Assembly (NCBI RefSeq): GCF_019704135.1
Contig: NZ_AP024355.1
Span: forward strand, 4,285,034 to 4,349,033
Source: Desulfuromonas versatilis
GTDB lineage: Bacteria; Desulfobacterota; Desulfuromonadia; Desulfuromonadales; NIT-T3
Reading direction: 5' to 3'
DNA length: 64,000 nucleotides
A program made the position numbers and the translations under genes. Numbering within the stretch: the first letter of the stretch is position 1; every line of letters starts with the position of its first letter. The notes below the pieces were generated by a model. The model made no database searches. It was not told where the DNA came from and worked only from the letters and a program-made list of their open reading frames with translations. This document shows positions 33,444-43,172 of the stretch, one piece after another.

Positions 33444-33461
33444 GGAGTGACCATTCACTCC
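33444..33461. promoter_or_regulatory. TetR operator O3
   Basis: GGAGTGACCATTCACTCC, 24 bp before the MFP start, 71 bp (about seven helical turns) from O2, so the two may be bound cooperatively. Confidence 0.8.
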
Positions 33462-33484
33462 CTCAAATCTGCAAGCGAGGACCC

Positions 33485-34630
33485 ATGAACCACCAGGAAC
33501 CATCGACACCCGCCGACACCTCACCCGCTTCGAGGCCGGCCCGCGGCAAGGCCGTCATCGGCTCGGCCCTGGCCCTGCTCGCCCTGCTCGGGGCGGGCTC
33601 CTTTTTCCTGCTGCGCCCCGCCACCGAGGCGCAGGCCACCAGCCCTGCCCAATCGGCCCCGCCGCCGATGCCGGTGGAGGTGACCGAGGTCGTGGTGGCT
33701 GCCGCCGACACCGAGATCAGCGCCGTCGGCTCCCTGCAGTCCAACGAATCGGTGGTGATCAGCGCCGAGGTCGCCGGGCGCATCGAGCGCATCGGCTTCG
33801 CCGAGGGTGAACGGACCGCCCGGGGCAAGGTTTTGATCCAGCTCGACTCCGCCATCCCCCGGGCCGAGCTCGACCGGGCCGAGGCCAGCCGCGCCCTGAG
33901 CGAGGCCAACTACCGGCGGGCCGAGGCGCTGCTGCAGGACAAGGCCATCGCCCAGCGCGAACGGGACGAGACCTACGCCCAATGGCAACTCGACGAAGCG
34001 AGCCTGCGCCTGGCCGCCGCCCAGCTGGCCAAGATGCGCATCGAGGCCCCCTTCGACGGCACCCTGGGCCTGCGCAAGGTGAGCCTGGGCGACTACGTCC
34101 AGCCGGGGCAGCCCCTGGTCAACCTCGAAGACACCACCCGGCTCAAAGTCGAGTTCCGCATTCCCGAGAAGTTCTCCCCCCAGGTGAAGGTCGGCCAGAA
34201 ACTGCTGCTCGAATCCGACGCCCTGCCGCAGCGGCAGTTCGAGGGGGAAGTGTACGCCATCGATCCCCAGGTGGAACAGAACAGCCGCAGCCTGGTGATC
34301 CGCGGCCGCCTGGAGAACCGCGACGAGGCCCTCAAGCCGGGGCAGTTCGTCAAGGTGCGCCTGGCGGTGGCCAGCCGCGCCGCAGCCCTCTTCGTTCCGG
34401 AGCAGGCCCTGATCGCCCAGCCGAAGAGCCAGTTCGTCTACAAGGTGGTGGACGGCGCGGCGCAGATGGCCCCGGTGCAGACCGGCAGCCGCCGCAAGGG
34501 GTGGGTCGAGGTGGTCTCGGGGCTCGCCGCCGGGGATGTGGTGGTCACCGGCGGCCACCAGAAGATCGGCCCGGGCAGCCCCGTGCAGCCCGTGCCGGCG
34601 GACCCGGCGCTGTTCGCGCAAATCAATTAA
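33485..34630 (+). CDS. RND efflux periplasmic adaptor (membrane fusion protein)
   Basis: The 381-residue HlyD/AcrA-type adaptor has an N-terminal membrane anchor (~20-40), a lipoyl half-motif (VISAEVAGRIERIGFAEGERTARGKVLIQLD), a short alpha-hairpin (~110-150), the second lipoyl half (IEAPFDGTLGLRKVSLGDYVQPGQPLVNLED), a beta-barrel and a C-terminal membrane-proximal domain (VSGLAAGDVVVTGGHQKIGPG). It links the inner-membrane pump to the outer-membrane channel. First gene of the pump operon, under operators O2 and O3. Confidence 0.93.
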   Translation: MNHQEPSTPADTSPASRPARGKAVIGSALALLALLGAGSFFLLRPATEAQATSPAQSAPPPMPVEVTEVVVAAADTEISAVGSLQSNESVVISAEVAGRIERIGFAEGERTARGKVLIQLDSAIPRAELDRAEASRALSEANYRRAEALLQDKAIAQRERDETYAQWQLDEASLRLAAAQLAKMRIEAPFDGTLGLRKVSLGDYVQPGQPLVNLEDTTRLKVEFRIPEKFSPQVKVGQKLLLESDALPQRQFEGEVYAIDPQVEQNSRSLVIRGRLENRDEALKPGQFVKVRLAVASRAAALFVPEQALIAQPKSQFVYKVVDGAAQMAPVQTGSRRKGWVEVVSGLAAGDVVVTGGHQKIGPGSPVQPVPADPALFAQIN

Positions 34631-34652
34631 CCGTCACCAAATCCAAGGTTCT

Positions 34653-34754
34653 TTCACCACGAAGGCACGAAGGGCACGAAGAACCCCCTCCATTAAGGGT
34701 TTGGCCCGTACCCCAGGCATTCCCTTCGTGATCTTCGTGTCCTTCGTGGTGGAT
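34653..34754. repeat. CACGAAGG inverted repeat, copy 1
   Basis: The left arm TTCACCACGAAGGCACGAAG and the right arm CTTCGTGATCTTCGTGTCC + TTCGTGGTG can fold into a long imperfect hairpin. It fills the gap between the MFP and RND permease genes. Related copies are at 37921 and 39576. Confidence 0.8.
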
Positions 34755-34777
34755 AAATTATCCAGGAATTAAATCCC

Positions 34778-37700
34778 ATGAAACTATCCGAAACAAGCAT
34801 CAAGCGCCCGGTGCTGGCCACGGTGATGAGCCTGCTGATCGTGCTGATCGGCCTGGTCGCCTACGAGCGGCTGACGGTGCGCGAGTACCCCAACATCGAC
34901 GAGCCGACGGTCTCGGTGACCACCGTCTACCAGGGGGCCAGCCCCGACATCATCGAGACCGAGGTGACCACGGTCATCGAGGACAGCCTCTCGGGGATCG
35001 CGGGGATCCGGACCATCACCTCGCAGAGCATGCAGGAGAGGAGCCAGATCAGCATCGTCTTCAAGATGGAGCGCGACGCCGACGACGCCGCCGCCGAGGT
35101 GCGCGACCGGGTCGGCCGGGTGCGGGCCGAGCTGCCGCTGGATATCGAGGAGCCGGTCATCGCCAAGGTCGAGGCCGACGCCTCGCCGATCATCTACATG
35201 GCCTTCTTCAGCGACCGCCACAGCAACGAGGAGATCACCGACTACGTCGATCGCTACGTCACCGACCAGATCGAGATGATCCCGGGGATCGCCGAAGCCA
35301 ACATCCTCGGCGCCCGCAAGTACGCCATGCGCATCTGGCTCGACCCGACGCTGCTGGCCGCCCGCCAGGTCACGGCGCAGGACGTGGAGAATGCCGTCCG
35401 GGCGCAGAACGTCGAGGTCCCCGGCGGCCGCATCGAAAGCGCCGCCCGCGAGTTCACCGTGCTCTCGGCCACCAGCCTCGACACCCCCGAGGAGTTCGAG
35501 AACATCATCGTGCGCAAGGCCGGCGAGACCCTGGTGCGGCTGGGGGATGTCGGCCGGGCCGAGATCGGTCCCGAGTCGGAGCGCCAGAGCCTGCGCTACA
35601 ACGGCGGCAACGGGGTGGCCCTGGGCCTGGTCAAGCAGTCGGTGGCCAACCCGCTGGAGATCTCCCAGGCCCTGCGCGAAATGCTGCCCGGCCTGCAGGC
35701 CTCGCTCCCCGAGGGGATGCAGGCCCGGATCGCCTACGACTCCTCGGTCTTCATCGAGCGCTCCATCGACAACGTCTTCTCCTCCATCGTCGAGGCGGTG
35801 GCACTGGTGCTGCTGATCATCTTCTTCTTCCTGCGCAGCCTCCGCTCGACCCTGATCCCGCTGGTGACCATCCCGGTGTCGCTGGTCGGCTCCTTCGCCC
35901 TGATGTGGATGCTCGGCTTCTCCATCAACACCCTGAGCCTGCTGGCGATGGTGCTGGCGGTCGGCCTGGTGGTCGACGACGCCATCGTCGTGCTCGAGAA
36001 CGTCCACCGCCACGTCGAGGAGGGGCTCTCGCCGACCCAGGCCTCGATCAAGGGGATGCGCGAGATCGGCTTCGCCGTCATCCTGATGACCCTGACCCTG
36101 GCGGCGGTCTACGTGCCGGTGGCGATGATGGAAGGGCGCACCGGAAAACTGTTCACCGAATTCGCCCTGACCCTGGCCGGCGCGGTGCTGGTCTCGGGCT
36201 TCGTCGCCCTGACCCTGACGCCGATGATGTGTTCGAAGATGCTGCGTCACCAGCAGAAGCACAACAAGCTGTTCCACCTGATGGAGGGCTTCTTCACCGC
36301 CATCGAGCAGGGCTACCGCCGGCTGCTCGGCTGGTCGCTGAAGACGGTGCTGGTCGGCGTGGCCGTGGCCCTGGCCGCCGGCGCCGCCACCTGGTGGCTC
36401 TCGGGCAAGCTCCCCTCGGAGATGGCGCCGCTTGAGGACCGCGGAGTGCTGATGACCTTCATCATCGCCCCCGACGGCGCCAACCTCGACTATACCGACC
36501 ACTACCTGCAGCAGGCCGAGGGGCTGTTGCGGCAGATCCCCGAAGGGAGCGGCGTGTTCGCCACCACCGGCTTCAACGGCAAGGTCACCGAGGGGATTTC
36601 CGTCATCAACCTCAAGGACTGGGAAGAGCGCCAGCGCTCCTCGCTGCAGATCGCCGGCGAGTTGGGTCCCAAGCTGTTCGGCATCCCCGGGGTGCTCGGC
36701 TTCCCCATCACCCCGCCGTCGCTCGGCCAGTCCTTCATGAACCAGCCGATTCAGTTCGTGGTCAAGACCAGCGACAGCTACGGCGAGCTCAACGAGCAGA
36801 TCAACCTGCTGATGGCCGAGGTGCGCAAAAACCCCGGAATCCTTGCGGCGCGCAGCGACCTCAAGCTCAACTCCCCCGAGCTGCGCCTGCGGGTCGACCG
36901 GGACAAGGCCGCCGACCTCGGGGTGAGCGTGGCCGCCCTGGGCCGCACCATCGAGACGCTGATGGGGGGCCGGGACGTGACCCGCTTCAAGATGGACGGC
37001 GAGCAGTACGACGTGATCGTCAAGATCGAGGACGATCTGCGCGTCACCCCCGAGGACCTCAACCGCATCCACGTGCGCGCCGCCTCCGGGGAGATGATCC
37101 CCCTCTCCAGCCTGGTGAGTATTGACGAGGGGGTCACCGCCCAGTCGCTCAACCACTTCAACCGCAGCCGCGCGGCCATCATCAGCGCCAACCTCGCCCC
37201 CGGCTATTCCCAGGGGGAGGCGCTCGAGTATCTCGAAGAGGCGGCGGCGCGGGTGCTGCCCGAAACCGCCCGCATCGACTACCAGGGGCAGTCGCGGGAG
37301 TTCAAGGAGAGCAGCGCCGGCCTGCTGGTGACCTTCGCCCTGGCGCTGATCATGATCTACCTGATGATGGCGGCTCAGTTCGAGAGCTTCGTCGACCCGC
37401 TGATCATCCTGTTCACCGTACCGCTGTCCATGGCCGGAGCCCTGCTGGCCCTGCACTTTACCGGCAACACCCTGAGCATCTACAGCCAGGTCGGCCTGAT
37501 TACCCTGGTGGGGCTGATCACCAAGCACGGCATTCTCATCGTCGAGTTCGCCAACCAGCTGCAGGAAAAGGGCAGGAGCAAGCGCGAGGCCGTGCTCGAG
37601 GCCGCGACCCTGCGCCTGCGGCCGATCCTGATGACCACCGGCGCCATGGTGCTCGGCTCCATCCCCCTGGCCCTGGCCCACGGCGCCGGCGCCGAAAGCC

Positions 37701-37864
37701 GCGCCCAGATCGGCTGGGTCATCGTCGGCGGGCTGTCGCTGGGCACGGTGCTGACCCTGTTCGTCGTCCCTGCGGCCTACCTGCTGCTGGCGCGACGGCG
37801 CCAGCGGGTGGAGCAGGCGCAGGAGCTGCAGAGGGAGGCAGAACCGGCCGAGGCCTTACCGTAG
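34778..37864 (+). CDS. RND multidrug efflux permease (HAE1 family)
   Basis: The 1028-residue inner-membrane pump has twelve transmembrane helices and two large periplasmic loops. Proton-relay residues are visible: the Asp pair in VLAVGLVVDDAIVVLENV (TM4) and Lys in LVGLITKHGILIVEFANQ (TM10). Other landmarks are TVYQGASPDIIETEVT and GAESRAQIGWVIVGG. Length and motifs are standard for drug-exporting RND proteins. The stop codon (TAG at 37862) is part of a dispersed TAGGGGCGAA element, so the C-terminus may have been reset by that insertion. Confidence 0.95.
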   Translation: MKLSETSIKRPVLATVMSLLIVLIGLVAYERLTVREYPNIDEPTVSVTTVYQGASPDIIETEVTTVIEDSLSGIAGIRTITSQSMQERSQISIVFKMERDADDAAAEVRDRVGRVRAELPLDIEEPVIAKVEADASPIIYMAFFSDRHSNEEITDYVDRYVTDQIEMIPGIAEANILGARKYAMRIWLDPTLLAARQVTAQDVENAVRAQNVEVPGGRIESAAREFTVLSATSLDTPEEFENIIVRKAGETLVRLGDVGRAEIGPESERQSLRYNGGNGVALGLVKQSVANPLEISQALREMLPGLQASLPEGMQARIAYDSSVFIERSIDNVFSSIVEAVALVLLIIFFFLRSLRSTLIPLVTIPVSLVGSFALMWMLGFSINTLSLLAMVLAVGLVVDDAIVVLENVHRHVEEGLSPTQASIKGMREIGFAVILMTLTLAAVYVPVAMMEGRTGKLFTEFALTLAGAVLVSGFVALTLTPMMCSKMLRHQQKHNKLFHLMEGFFTAIEQGYRRLLGWSLKTVLVGVAVALAAGAATWWLSGKLPSEMAPLEDRGVLMTFIIAPDGANLDYTDHYLQQAEGLLRQIPEGSGVFATTGFNGKVTEGISVINLKDWEERQRSSLQIAGELGPKLFGIPGVLGFPITPPSLGQSFMNQPIQFVVKTSDSYGELNEQINLLMAEVRKNPGILAARSDLKLNSPELRLRVDRDKAADLGVSVAALGRTIETLMGGRDVTRFKMDGEQYDVIVKIEDDLRVTPEDLNRIHVRAASGEMIPLSSLVSIDEGVTAQSLNHFNRSRAAIISANLAPGYSQGEALEYLEEAAARVLPETARIDYQGQSREFKESSAGLLVTFALALIMIYLMMAAQFESFVDPLIILFTVPLSMAGALLALHFTGNTLSIYSQVGLITLVGLITKHGILIVEFANQLQEKGRSKREAVLEAATLRLRPILMTTGAMVLGSIPLALAHGAGAESRAQIGWVIVGGLSLGTVLTLFVVPAAYLLLARRRQRVEQAQELQREAEPAEALP

Positions 37865-37888
37865 GGGCGAATCTCGTGTTCGCCCTGG
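37861..37888. repeat. Dispersed GGGGCGAA...TTCGCCC element at a gene end
   Basis: GTAGGGGCGAATCTCGTG followed by TTCGCCCTGG, related to copies at 8647 and 46235. It supplies the stop codon of the RND permease gene. Confidence 0.65.
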
Positions 37889-37920
37889 GCGGCCGCGCCC
37901 AAGGGAAACCCAGCTCTATT

Positions 37921-38015
37921 CTCACCACGAAGGACACGAAGAGCACGAAGGGGCTTCGCCCAAGCTGGTAAAACGAAAAGCCTTTCTTCGTGTCCTTCGT
38001 GATCTTAGTGGTTAA
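37921..38015. repeat. CACGAAGG inverted repeat, copy 2
   Basis: CTCACCACGAAGGACACGAA facing TTCTTCGTGTCCTTCGTGA. It lies between the RND permease and the outer-membrane channel gene. Confidence 0.8.
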
Positions 38016-38031
38016 ATAAAGGTCTTTTAGA

Positions 38032-39447
38032 ATGAAAAATTCTCGTCAATGGCTACCTATTCTGGCAATTGCCGCGGCCCTCATCGCCGGCTGCACCCTC
38101 GGCCCCGACTACGCCCGGCCGGAGCTGGCAATCCCCCTGGCCTACAAGGAGAACGCCCCCTGGAAAGAGGCGGCTCCCGGCGACCAGGCCCCCCGCGGCG
38201 CCTGGTGGGAGATCTACGGCGACCCGCTGCTCAACAACCTCGAGGAGCAGGCCGCCGCGGCCAACCAGGACCTGGCGGCGGCCTTCGCCCGGGTCACCCA
38301 GGCGCGGGCCGTCGCCCGCATCGACCAGGCCGACCGCCTGCCCAGGGTCGACCTGAACGCCGCGGCGGGCCGTTCGCGCACCCCCGCTGATTTTTCCTTC
38401 AGCGGCGCCGCCAGCACCGACTACAGCTTCTCCCTCCCCCTCGACCTGGGCTACGAAATCGACCTCTGGGGCCGGGTACGCCGGGCTGTGGAGGCCTCCC
38501 GGGCCGATGCCGCCGCCAGCGAGGCCGACTACCGCAACCTGCTGCTGGTGCTGCAGGCCGAAGTGGCCCGCAATTATTTCGCCCTGCGCTCGCTGGACAG
38601 CGAGATCGACCTGCTGCAGGCCACCGTGGAGCTGCGCCGGGAGAACCTCGAACTGGTCGAGAGCCTGTTCCGCAACGGCCAGATCGGCCAGCTCGACGTC
38701 GCCCGGGCCCGCACCGAGCTGGCCTCCACCCAGGCCGAGGCGGTGGGGCTGGAAAAGCGCCGCGCCGAGTTGGAGCACGCCCTGGCGGTGCTCGTCGGCC
38801 AGCCGGCCTCGAGCTTCACCCTGGCCCCGGCCCCGCTGGAGTTGGCGCCGCCGGCGGTGGCCGCAGGACTCCCCTCGAGCCTGCTCGAGCGCCGCCCCGA
38901 CGTCGCCGCCGCCGAGCGGCAGATGGCCGCCGCCAACTCCCGCATCGGGGTGGCCAAAACCGCCTTCTTCCCCGCGGTCAGCCTGACCGGCAGCGCCGGC
39001 TTCGCCAGCAGCGAGGCCTCCGGCCTGTTCGACTGGGACAACCGCACCTGGGCCCTGGGCCCGGCGGTTTCCCTGCCGATCTTCGAGGCCGGGCGCAACA
39101 GCGCCAACCTCGAGCGGGCCCGGGCCGCCTACGAGGAGGCGGTGGCCCGCTACCGCCAGCAGGTGCTGGTCGCCTTCGCCGAAACCGAGGATGCCTTGGC
39201 CGGGCTGCGCATTCTCGCCGCGCAGGCCGAGGCCCTGGAGCGTTCGGTGATTGCCGCCCGGGAGGCGGCGGAGATCTCCGGCAAGCGCTACCGGGCCGGC
39301 CTGGTCAGCTACCTGGAAGTGGTCGACAGCCAGCGCACCGCGCTGCAGGCCGAACGCGGCGCCGTGCAGGTCCTCGGCCAGCGGCTGCAGTCCAGCGTGC
39401 TGCTGATCAAGGCCCTCGGCGGCGGCTGGGAGCAGCGGCGAACATGA
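38032..39447 (+). CDS. Outer-membrane efflux channel lipoprotein (NodT/OprM family)
   Basis: The 471-residue TolC-like channel has lipobox ALIAGC (Cys ~21) then TLGPDYARPEL, the usual NodT-family start. Two OEP repeats follow (~60-250 and ~275-465) with the family signatures WWEIYGDPLLNNLEEQA, LGYEIDLWGRVRRAVEASRADAAASE and LLERRPDVAAAERQMAAANSRIGVAKTAFFP. It completes the tripartite pump with the two preceding genes. Its TGA overlaps the start of a 39-codon gene (ATGA). Confidence 0.93.
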   Translation: MKNSRQWLPILAIAAALIAGCTLGPDYARPELAIPLAYKENAPWKEAAPGDQAPRGAWWEIYGDPLLNNLEEQAAAANQDLAAAFARVTQARAVARIDQADRLPRVDLNAAAGRSRTPADFSFSGAASTDYSFSLPLDLGYEIDLWGRVRRAVEASRADAAASEADYRNLLLVLQAEVARNYFALRSLDSEIDLLQATVELRRENLELVESLFRNGQIGQLDVARARTELASTQAEAVGLEKRRAELEHALAVLVGQPASSFTLAPAPLELAPPAVAAGLPSSLLERRPDVAAAERQMAAANSRIGVAKTAFFPAVSLTGSAGFASSEASGLFDWDNRTWALGPAVSLPIFEAGRNSANLERARAAYEEAVARYRQQVLVAFAETEDALAGLRILAAQAEALERSVIAAREAAEISGKRYRAGLVSYLEVVDSQRTALQAERGAVQVLGQRLQSSVLLIKALGGGWEQRRT

Positions 39448-39563
39448 TCTGGGCCGCCCTCGCCGTCCTCTATTTCGGCGGTTTCCTGGCAATCGCCCTG
39501 GTGGCGATGTGTTCCCGAGCCCCAAGGTGGGATGATTCCGAGCAGGACCTGGAGGAGGAATAA
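39444..39563 (+). CDS. 39-residue membrane peptide coupled to the efflux channel
   Basis: ATG at 39444 overlaps the channel stop by 4 bp. The peptide has one hydrophobic helix (WAALAVLYFGGFLAIALVAM) and an acidic tail (WDDSEQDLEEE). Small single-helix proteins of this kind can accompany RND pumps (AcrZ is the known case), but no sequence similarity to AcrZ is seen. Translational coupling and a proper helix-plus-tail design argue that it is real. Confidence 0.5.
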   Translation: MIWAALAVLYFGGFLAIALVAMCSRAPRWDDSEQDLEEE

Positions 39564-39575
39564 ATAAAACCCCGA

Positions 39576-39661
39576 TTCACAACGAAGGACACGAAGGCCA
39601 CGAAGTAAAAACCCTTTTCCCCTGGGTTTCTTCGTGAACTTCGTGTCCTTCGTGGTAATAA
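39576..39661. repeat. CACGAAGG inverted repeat, copy 3
   Basis: ATTCACAACGAAGGACACGA facing TTCGTGAACTTCGTGTCC + TTCGTGG. This third copy closes the efflux operon. The following ~180 bp to the next gene is AT-rich and has no recognised feature. Confidence 0.75.
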
Positions 39662-39848
39662 ATGAGCCTTCTTTGGTGGGTCAATTAGATTATTTGAAAT
39701 TTTTTTGCCTATGGATTGACGATTGTATATTTTTTTTATACGGTTGAACCAGGTCTCGACCACAAGATAGAAGATTATTTCCAAGTCGTTTGGTCGTGAC
39801 CACGAGCTGACTCGACAAACTACCCACCCGCAATCATTGGAGGTGCGT

Positions 39849-40310
39849 ATGATCGAAGCTCTGGTTCAGTGGCTGCACAAAACCGGATTAAAGATCGACC
39901 ACAGCAAATCGAGTTGCCGCGCCTGCGGAAAATGCTGCGAAACCTTCGGCGGCCACCTGCATGCCTCCCGGGCCGACCTGGAGCGCTGGCGCCAGGCGGG
40001 AAGACCGGACCTGCTGGAAATGACCAACCGGCTCGGCTGGATCTGGGTCGACCCCAAGACCAAGCGGCGCCTGGAGCGCTGCCCCTTTCTGATTGCCACC
40101 GGCCCCGATACCCAGGGGTGCGCCATCCACCAGATCAAGCCCGATATCTGCGCCGCCTATCCCACCCTGGCTCACAACCGCCGCTGCATGCGCGGCGTCT
40201 ACTTCCCCAAGTTCGCCCTGGCCTGGGCCCTGGCCCCGCTTCTGGAGGCTCTCGAGCCATTCGGCCCGGGCGGCGCGGCGGGGGCCGACTACTGGCTCCC
40301 GCTGCTCTGA
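39849..40310 (+). CDS. YkgJ-family cysteine-cluster protein
   Basis: The 153-residue protein has the CxxCxxCC cluster in SSCRACGKCCETFGG, followed by CPFL and GCAIHQIKPDICAAYPT, the conserved spacing of the YkgJ/UPF0153 family that is thought to bind Zn or an Fe-S cluster. Function unknown. AGGTG lies close to the ATG at 39849. It stands alone before the molybdenum hydroxylase operon and may or may not be related to it. Confidence 0.82.
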   Translation: MIEALVQWLHKTGLKIDHSKSSCRACGKCCETFGGHLHASRADLERWRQAGRPDLLEMTNRLGWIWVDPKTKRRLERCPFLIATGPDTQGCAIHQIKPDICAAYPTLAHNRRCMRGVYFPKFALAWALAPLLEALEPFGPGGAAGADYWLPLL

Positions 40311-40512
40311 ACCGCCCCCGCCCTTACTCCCCGGCACCCTGCTCCCAACACCTTGCAATCCCGCTTTTCTGCAGTAGGCTGTTCTCTGTTGCGAACACCT
40401 GGCGCCGCCGTGCGGTGGCCGTGTCTATCCCGGTCGACACGGAGGCCTCGGCGCGATCCTGCACTTTCTGCTGTCCCCCCAGCCCCAGATGTCGAATCCA
40501 TAAGGAGGCCCC

Positions 40513-40983
40513 ATGATCATGCTCAACGTCAACGGCAAGGACCACCAGCTGGAGGTGGCCCCGGATGTCCCGCTGCTGTGGGTCATCCGCGAGCAGTTGA
40601 AAATTACCGGCACCAAGTACGGCTGCGGCCTGTCGCTGTGCGGGGCCTGCACGGTGCTGGTGGACGGCAAGGCGACCCGCTCCTGCGTCACCCCGGTCAG
40701 CGAGGTGGCCGGCAAGAAGGTCGTCACCGTCGAAGGGCTCAAGGAGGGGCTGGGCGAGCGGCTGCGCCTGGCCTGGACCGAGGAGGAGGTCCCCCAGTGC
40801 GGCTATTGTCAGCCGGGGCAGATCATGGCGGCCGCCGCCCTGCTGGGCGAAACTCCCGAACCCGACGATGCCCAGATCGACGCCGCGATGTCGGGCAACC
40901 TGTGCCGCTGCGGGACTTATCCGCGCATCCGCCGGGCCATTCACCGGGCGGCGCGGATGACCCCGGAAAGGAGCGAGTCATGA
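40513..40983 (+). CDS. [2Fe-2S] subunit of a molybdenum hydroxylase
   Basis: The 156 residues hold two Fe-S domains: a plant-type ferredoxin fold (CGLSLCGAC and a later Cys, ~42-66) and the helical [10 protein letters not shown] ... [13 protein letters not shown] domain (~98-140). This is the small electron-transfer subunit of isoquinoline/aldehyde-oxidoreductase-type enzymes. AAGGAGG precedes the ATG. Its stop overlaps the start of the large subunit by 4 bp (ATGA). It lacks its own signal peptide, so it probably crosses the membrane with its Tat-exported partner. Confidence 0.93.
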   Translation: MIMLNVNGKDHQLEVAPDVPLLWVIREQLKITGTKYGCGLSLCGACTVLVDGKATRSCVTPVSEVAGKKVVTVEGLKEGLGERLRLAWTEEEVPQCGYCQPGQIMAAAALLGETPEPDDAQIDAAMSGNLCRCGTYPRIRRAIHRAARMTPERSES

Positions 40984-43172
40984 ACCAATCCGTCGACACC
41001 CGGCGCCGGAACTTTCTCAAGGCGAGCGCCGCCGTGGGGGGCGGCCTGATCCTGGGATTCTACGTCCCGACGCGCGGCGCCACCATCGCCGCGGCCGCCG
41101 AGCCCCCGCCGCCCCTCGACCCCAACGCCTGGCTGCGCATCGCCGAGGACGGTACCGTCACCATCATCGTCGCCAAGGCGGAAATGGGCCAGGGGGTCTA
41201 CACCTCGATGCCGATGCTGATCGCCGAGGAGCTCGAATGCGACTGGAACCAGATCCGCATCGAGCCGGCGCCGGTCGCACCGGTCTACAACCACACGGTG
41301 TTCGGTGTCCAGGTGACCGGGGGCAGCACCAGCGTCTCCTCCTCCTGGGAACAGCTGCGCACGGTCGGCGCCGCGGCCCGCGAGATGCTGATCCAGGCCG
41401 CGGCAGACCTCTGGGAGGTCGCTCCGCCGGCCTGCCGGGCCGAGAACGGCAAGGTCCGCCACCTGGCCAGCGGCCGCGAGATCGGCTTCGGCGCCCTGTC
41501 CGCCAGGGCCGCCAGGCTTCCGGTCCCGACCCGGATGCAGCTCAAGGACCCGAAACGTTTCAAGATCATCGGCCGCTCCATGCCGCGCCTCGACACCCCC
41601 GCCAAGCTCGACGGCTCGGCCCGCTTCGGCCTCGACGTGACCATCCCCGACATGCTGGTGGCGGTGGTCGCCCGCCCCCCGGTGTTCGGCGCCAAGCTGA
41701 AAAACCTCCGCGACCAGAAGGCCCGCGCCGTCCCCGGCGTGCAGGTGGTGGCCCGGGTGCCGACCGGGGTGGTGGTTGCAGCCAGGGATTTCTGGTCGGC
41801 GCTCCAGGGGCGCGAGGCGCTGGAGCTCGAATGGGATGAAGGCGACGGGGGCAAGCTCTCCAGCGAGAGCCTGCTGAAGCAGTACGCGGAGCTGGCCAAG
41901 ACCCCGGGGGCGGTGGCCCGCCGCGACGGCGATCCGGAGACGGCTCTGGCCGCCGCGGCGAAAAAGATCGAGGCGGTCTACGAGGTTCCCTACCTCGCCC
42001 ACGCCACCATGGAGCCGCTCAACTGCGTGGTCGAGTTGGGGCCGGAGCGCTGCGAGATCTGGACCGGCACCCAGTTCCAGAGCGGCGACCGCAACGCCGC
42101 GGCCCTCGCTGCCGGGCTCAAACCCGAGCAGGTGACCATCCACACCATGCTGCTCGGCGGCGGGTTCGGCCGGCGGGCCAATCCCCATTCGGATTTCGTC
42201 AGCGAAGCGGTCCAGGTGGCCAAAGAGCTCAAGAAGCCGGTCAAGGTGGTCTGGACCCGCGAGGACGACACCCGCGGCGGCCACTACCGGCCGCTCTGGT
42301 ACAGTAAACTCGCCGGGGGGCTGGACGGCGAAGGCAAACCCGTCGCCTGGAGCCACCGCATCGTCGGCCAGTCGATCATCGCCGGCACCGCCTTCGAGCA
42401 GGCGATGATCCACAACGGCATCGACGGCGCCTCGGTGGAGGGGGCGGCCGACCTCCCCTACGCCATCCCCAACCTGCAGGTCGACCTGCACAGCCCGACC
42501 AACCCGGTACCGGTGCAGTGGTGGCGCTCGGTGGGCCATTCCCACACCGGCTTCGTGGTCGAGGGCTTTATCGATGAGCTGGCCGCGGCGGCCGGCCGCG
42601 ATCCGCTGCAGTTTCGCCGCGAACTGCTGGCCGGGCACCCGCGCCACAAGGGGGTGCTGGAGCTGGCCGCGGAGAAGGCCGGCTGGGGCAAGCCGAGCGC
42701 CGAGGGGCGGGGGTGGGGACTGGCGATGCACGCCTCCTTCGGCAGTTTCGTCGCCCAGGTAGCCGAGGTCTCCGTCGACGCCAAAGGGCAGATCCGGGTC
42801 CACCGGGTGGTCTGCGCCGTCGACTGCGGCCGGGTGGTCAACCCCGACACGGTCAAGGCGCAGATGGAGAGCGGCATCGTCTTCGGTCTCAGCGCCGCCC
42901 TGCTGGGCGAGATTACCCTGCACAACGGGCGGGTGCAGCAGAGCAACTTCCACGACTACCCGATCCTGCGCCTGGATGAGACCCCGGAGATCGAGGTGCA
43001 CATCGTCCCCAGCCAGGAGCCGCCGACCGGCGTCGGCGAGCCGGGGGTGCCACCGATCGCCGCGGCGGTGGCCAACGCGGTGTTCGCCGCCACCGGCACG
43101 CGGCTGCGCCGCCTGCCGATGACCGTCGAACGGGTCAAGGAAGCGGGAAAAACCGTGACGCGTAAATCGTAA
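40980..43172 (+). CDS. Molybdopterin-binding subunit, IorB-like, Tat-exported
   Basis: The 730-residue subunit begins with a Tat signal ([20 protein letters not shown]) and holds the xanthine-oxidase-type Mo domain: [26 protein letters not shown], and the catalytic Glu in [10 protein letters not shown] near the C-terminus. It resembles the large subunit of isoquinoline 1-oxidoreductase and related periplasmic aldehyde oxidases; the actual substrate is unknown. The gene end lies inside a heptamer repeat array (43155-43203), which encodes the last codons and the stop. Confidence 0.92.
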   Translation: MNQSVDTRRRNFLKASAAVGGGLILGFYVPTRGATIAAAAEPPPPLDPNAWLRIAEDGTVTIIVAKAEMGQGVYTSMPMLIAEELECDWNQIRIEPAPVAPVYNHTVFGVQVTGGSTSVSSSWEQLRTVGAAAREMLIQAAADLWEVAPPACRAENGKVRHLASGREIGFGALSARAARLPVPTRMQLKDPKRFKIIGRSMPRLDTPAKLDGSARFGLDVTIPDMLVAVVARPPVFGAKLKNLRDQKARAVPGVQVVARVPTGVVVAARDFWSALQGREALELEWDEGDGGKLSSESLLKQYAELAKTPGAVARRDGDPETALAAAAKKIEAVYEVPYLAHATMEPLNCVVELGPERCEIWTGTQFQSGDRNAAALAAGLKPEQVTIHTMLLGGGFGRRANPHSDFVSEAVQVAKELKKPVKVVWTREDDTRGGHYRPLWYSKLAGGLDGEGKPVAWSHRIVGQSIIAGTAFEQAMIHNGIDGASVEGAADLPYAIPNLQVDLHSPTNPVPVQWWRSVGHSHTGFVVEGFIDELAAAAGRDPLQFRRELLAGHPRHKGVLELAAEKAGWGKPSAEGRGWGLAMHASFGSFVAQVAEVSVDAKGQIRVHRVVCAVDCGRVVNPDTVKAQMESGIVFGLSAALLGEITLHNGRVQQSNFHDYPILRLDETPEIEVHIVPSQEPPTGVGEPGVPPIAAAVANAVFAATGTRLRRLPMTVERVKEAGKTVTRKS

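Noticed and set aside
34784-37681. A 965-codon open frame on the minus strand
   Set aside because: Antisense shadow of the RND permease; low-complexity, no motif, no ribosome site.
40353-40979. N-terminal extension of the Mo-subunit gene
   Set aside because: The extension reads through the Fe-S subunit in another frame; the Tat signal and ATGA overlap fix the start at 40980.
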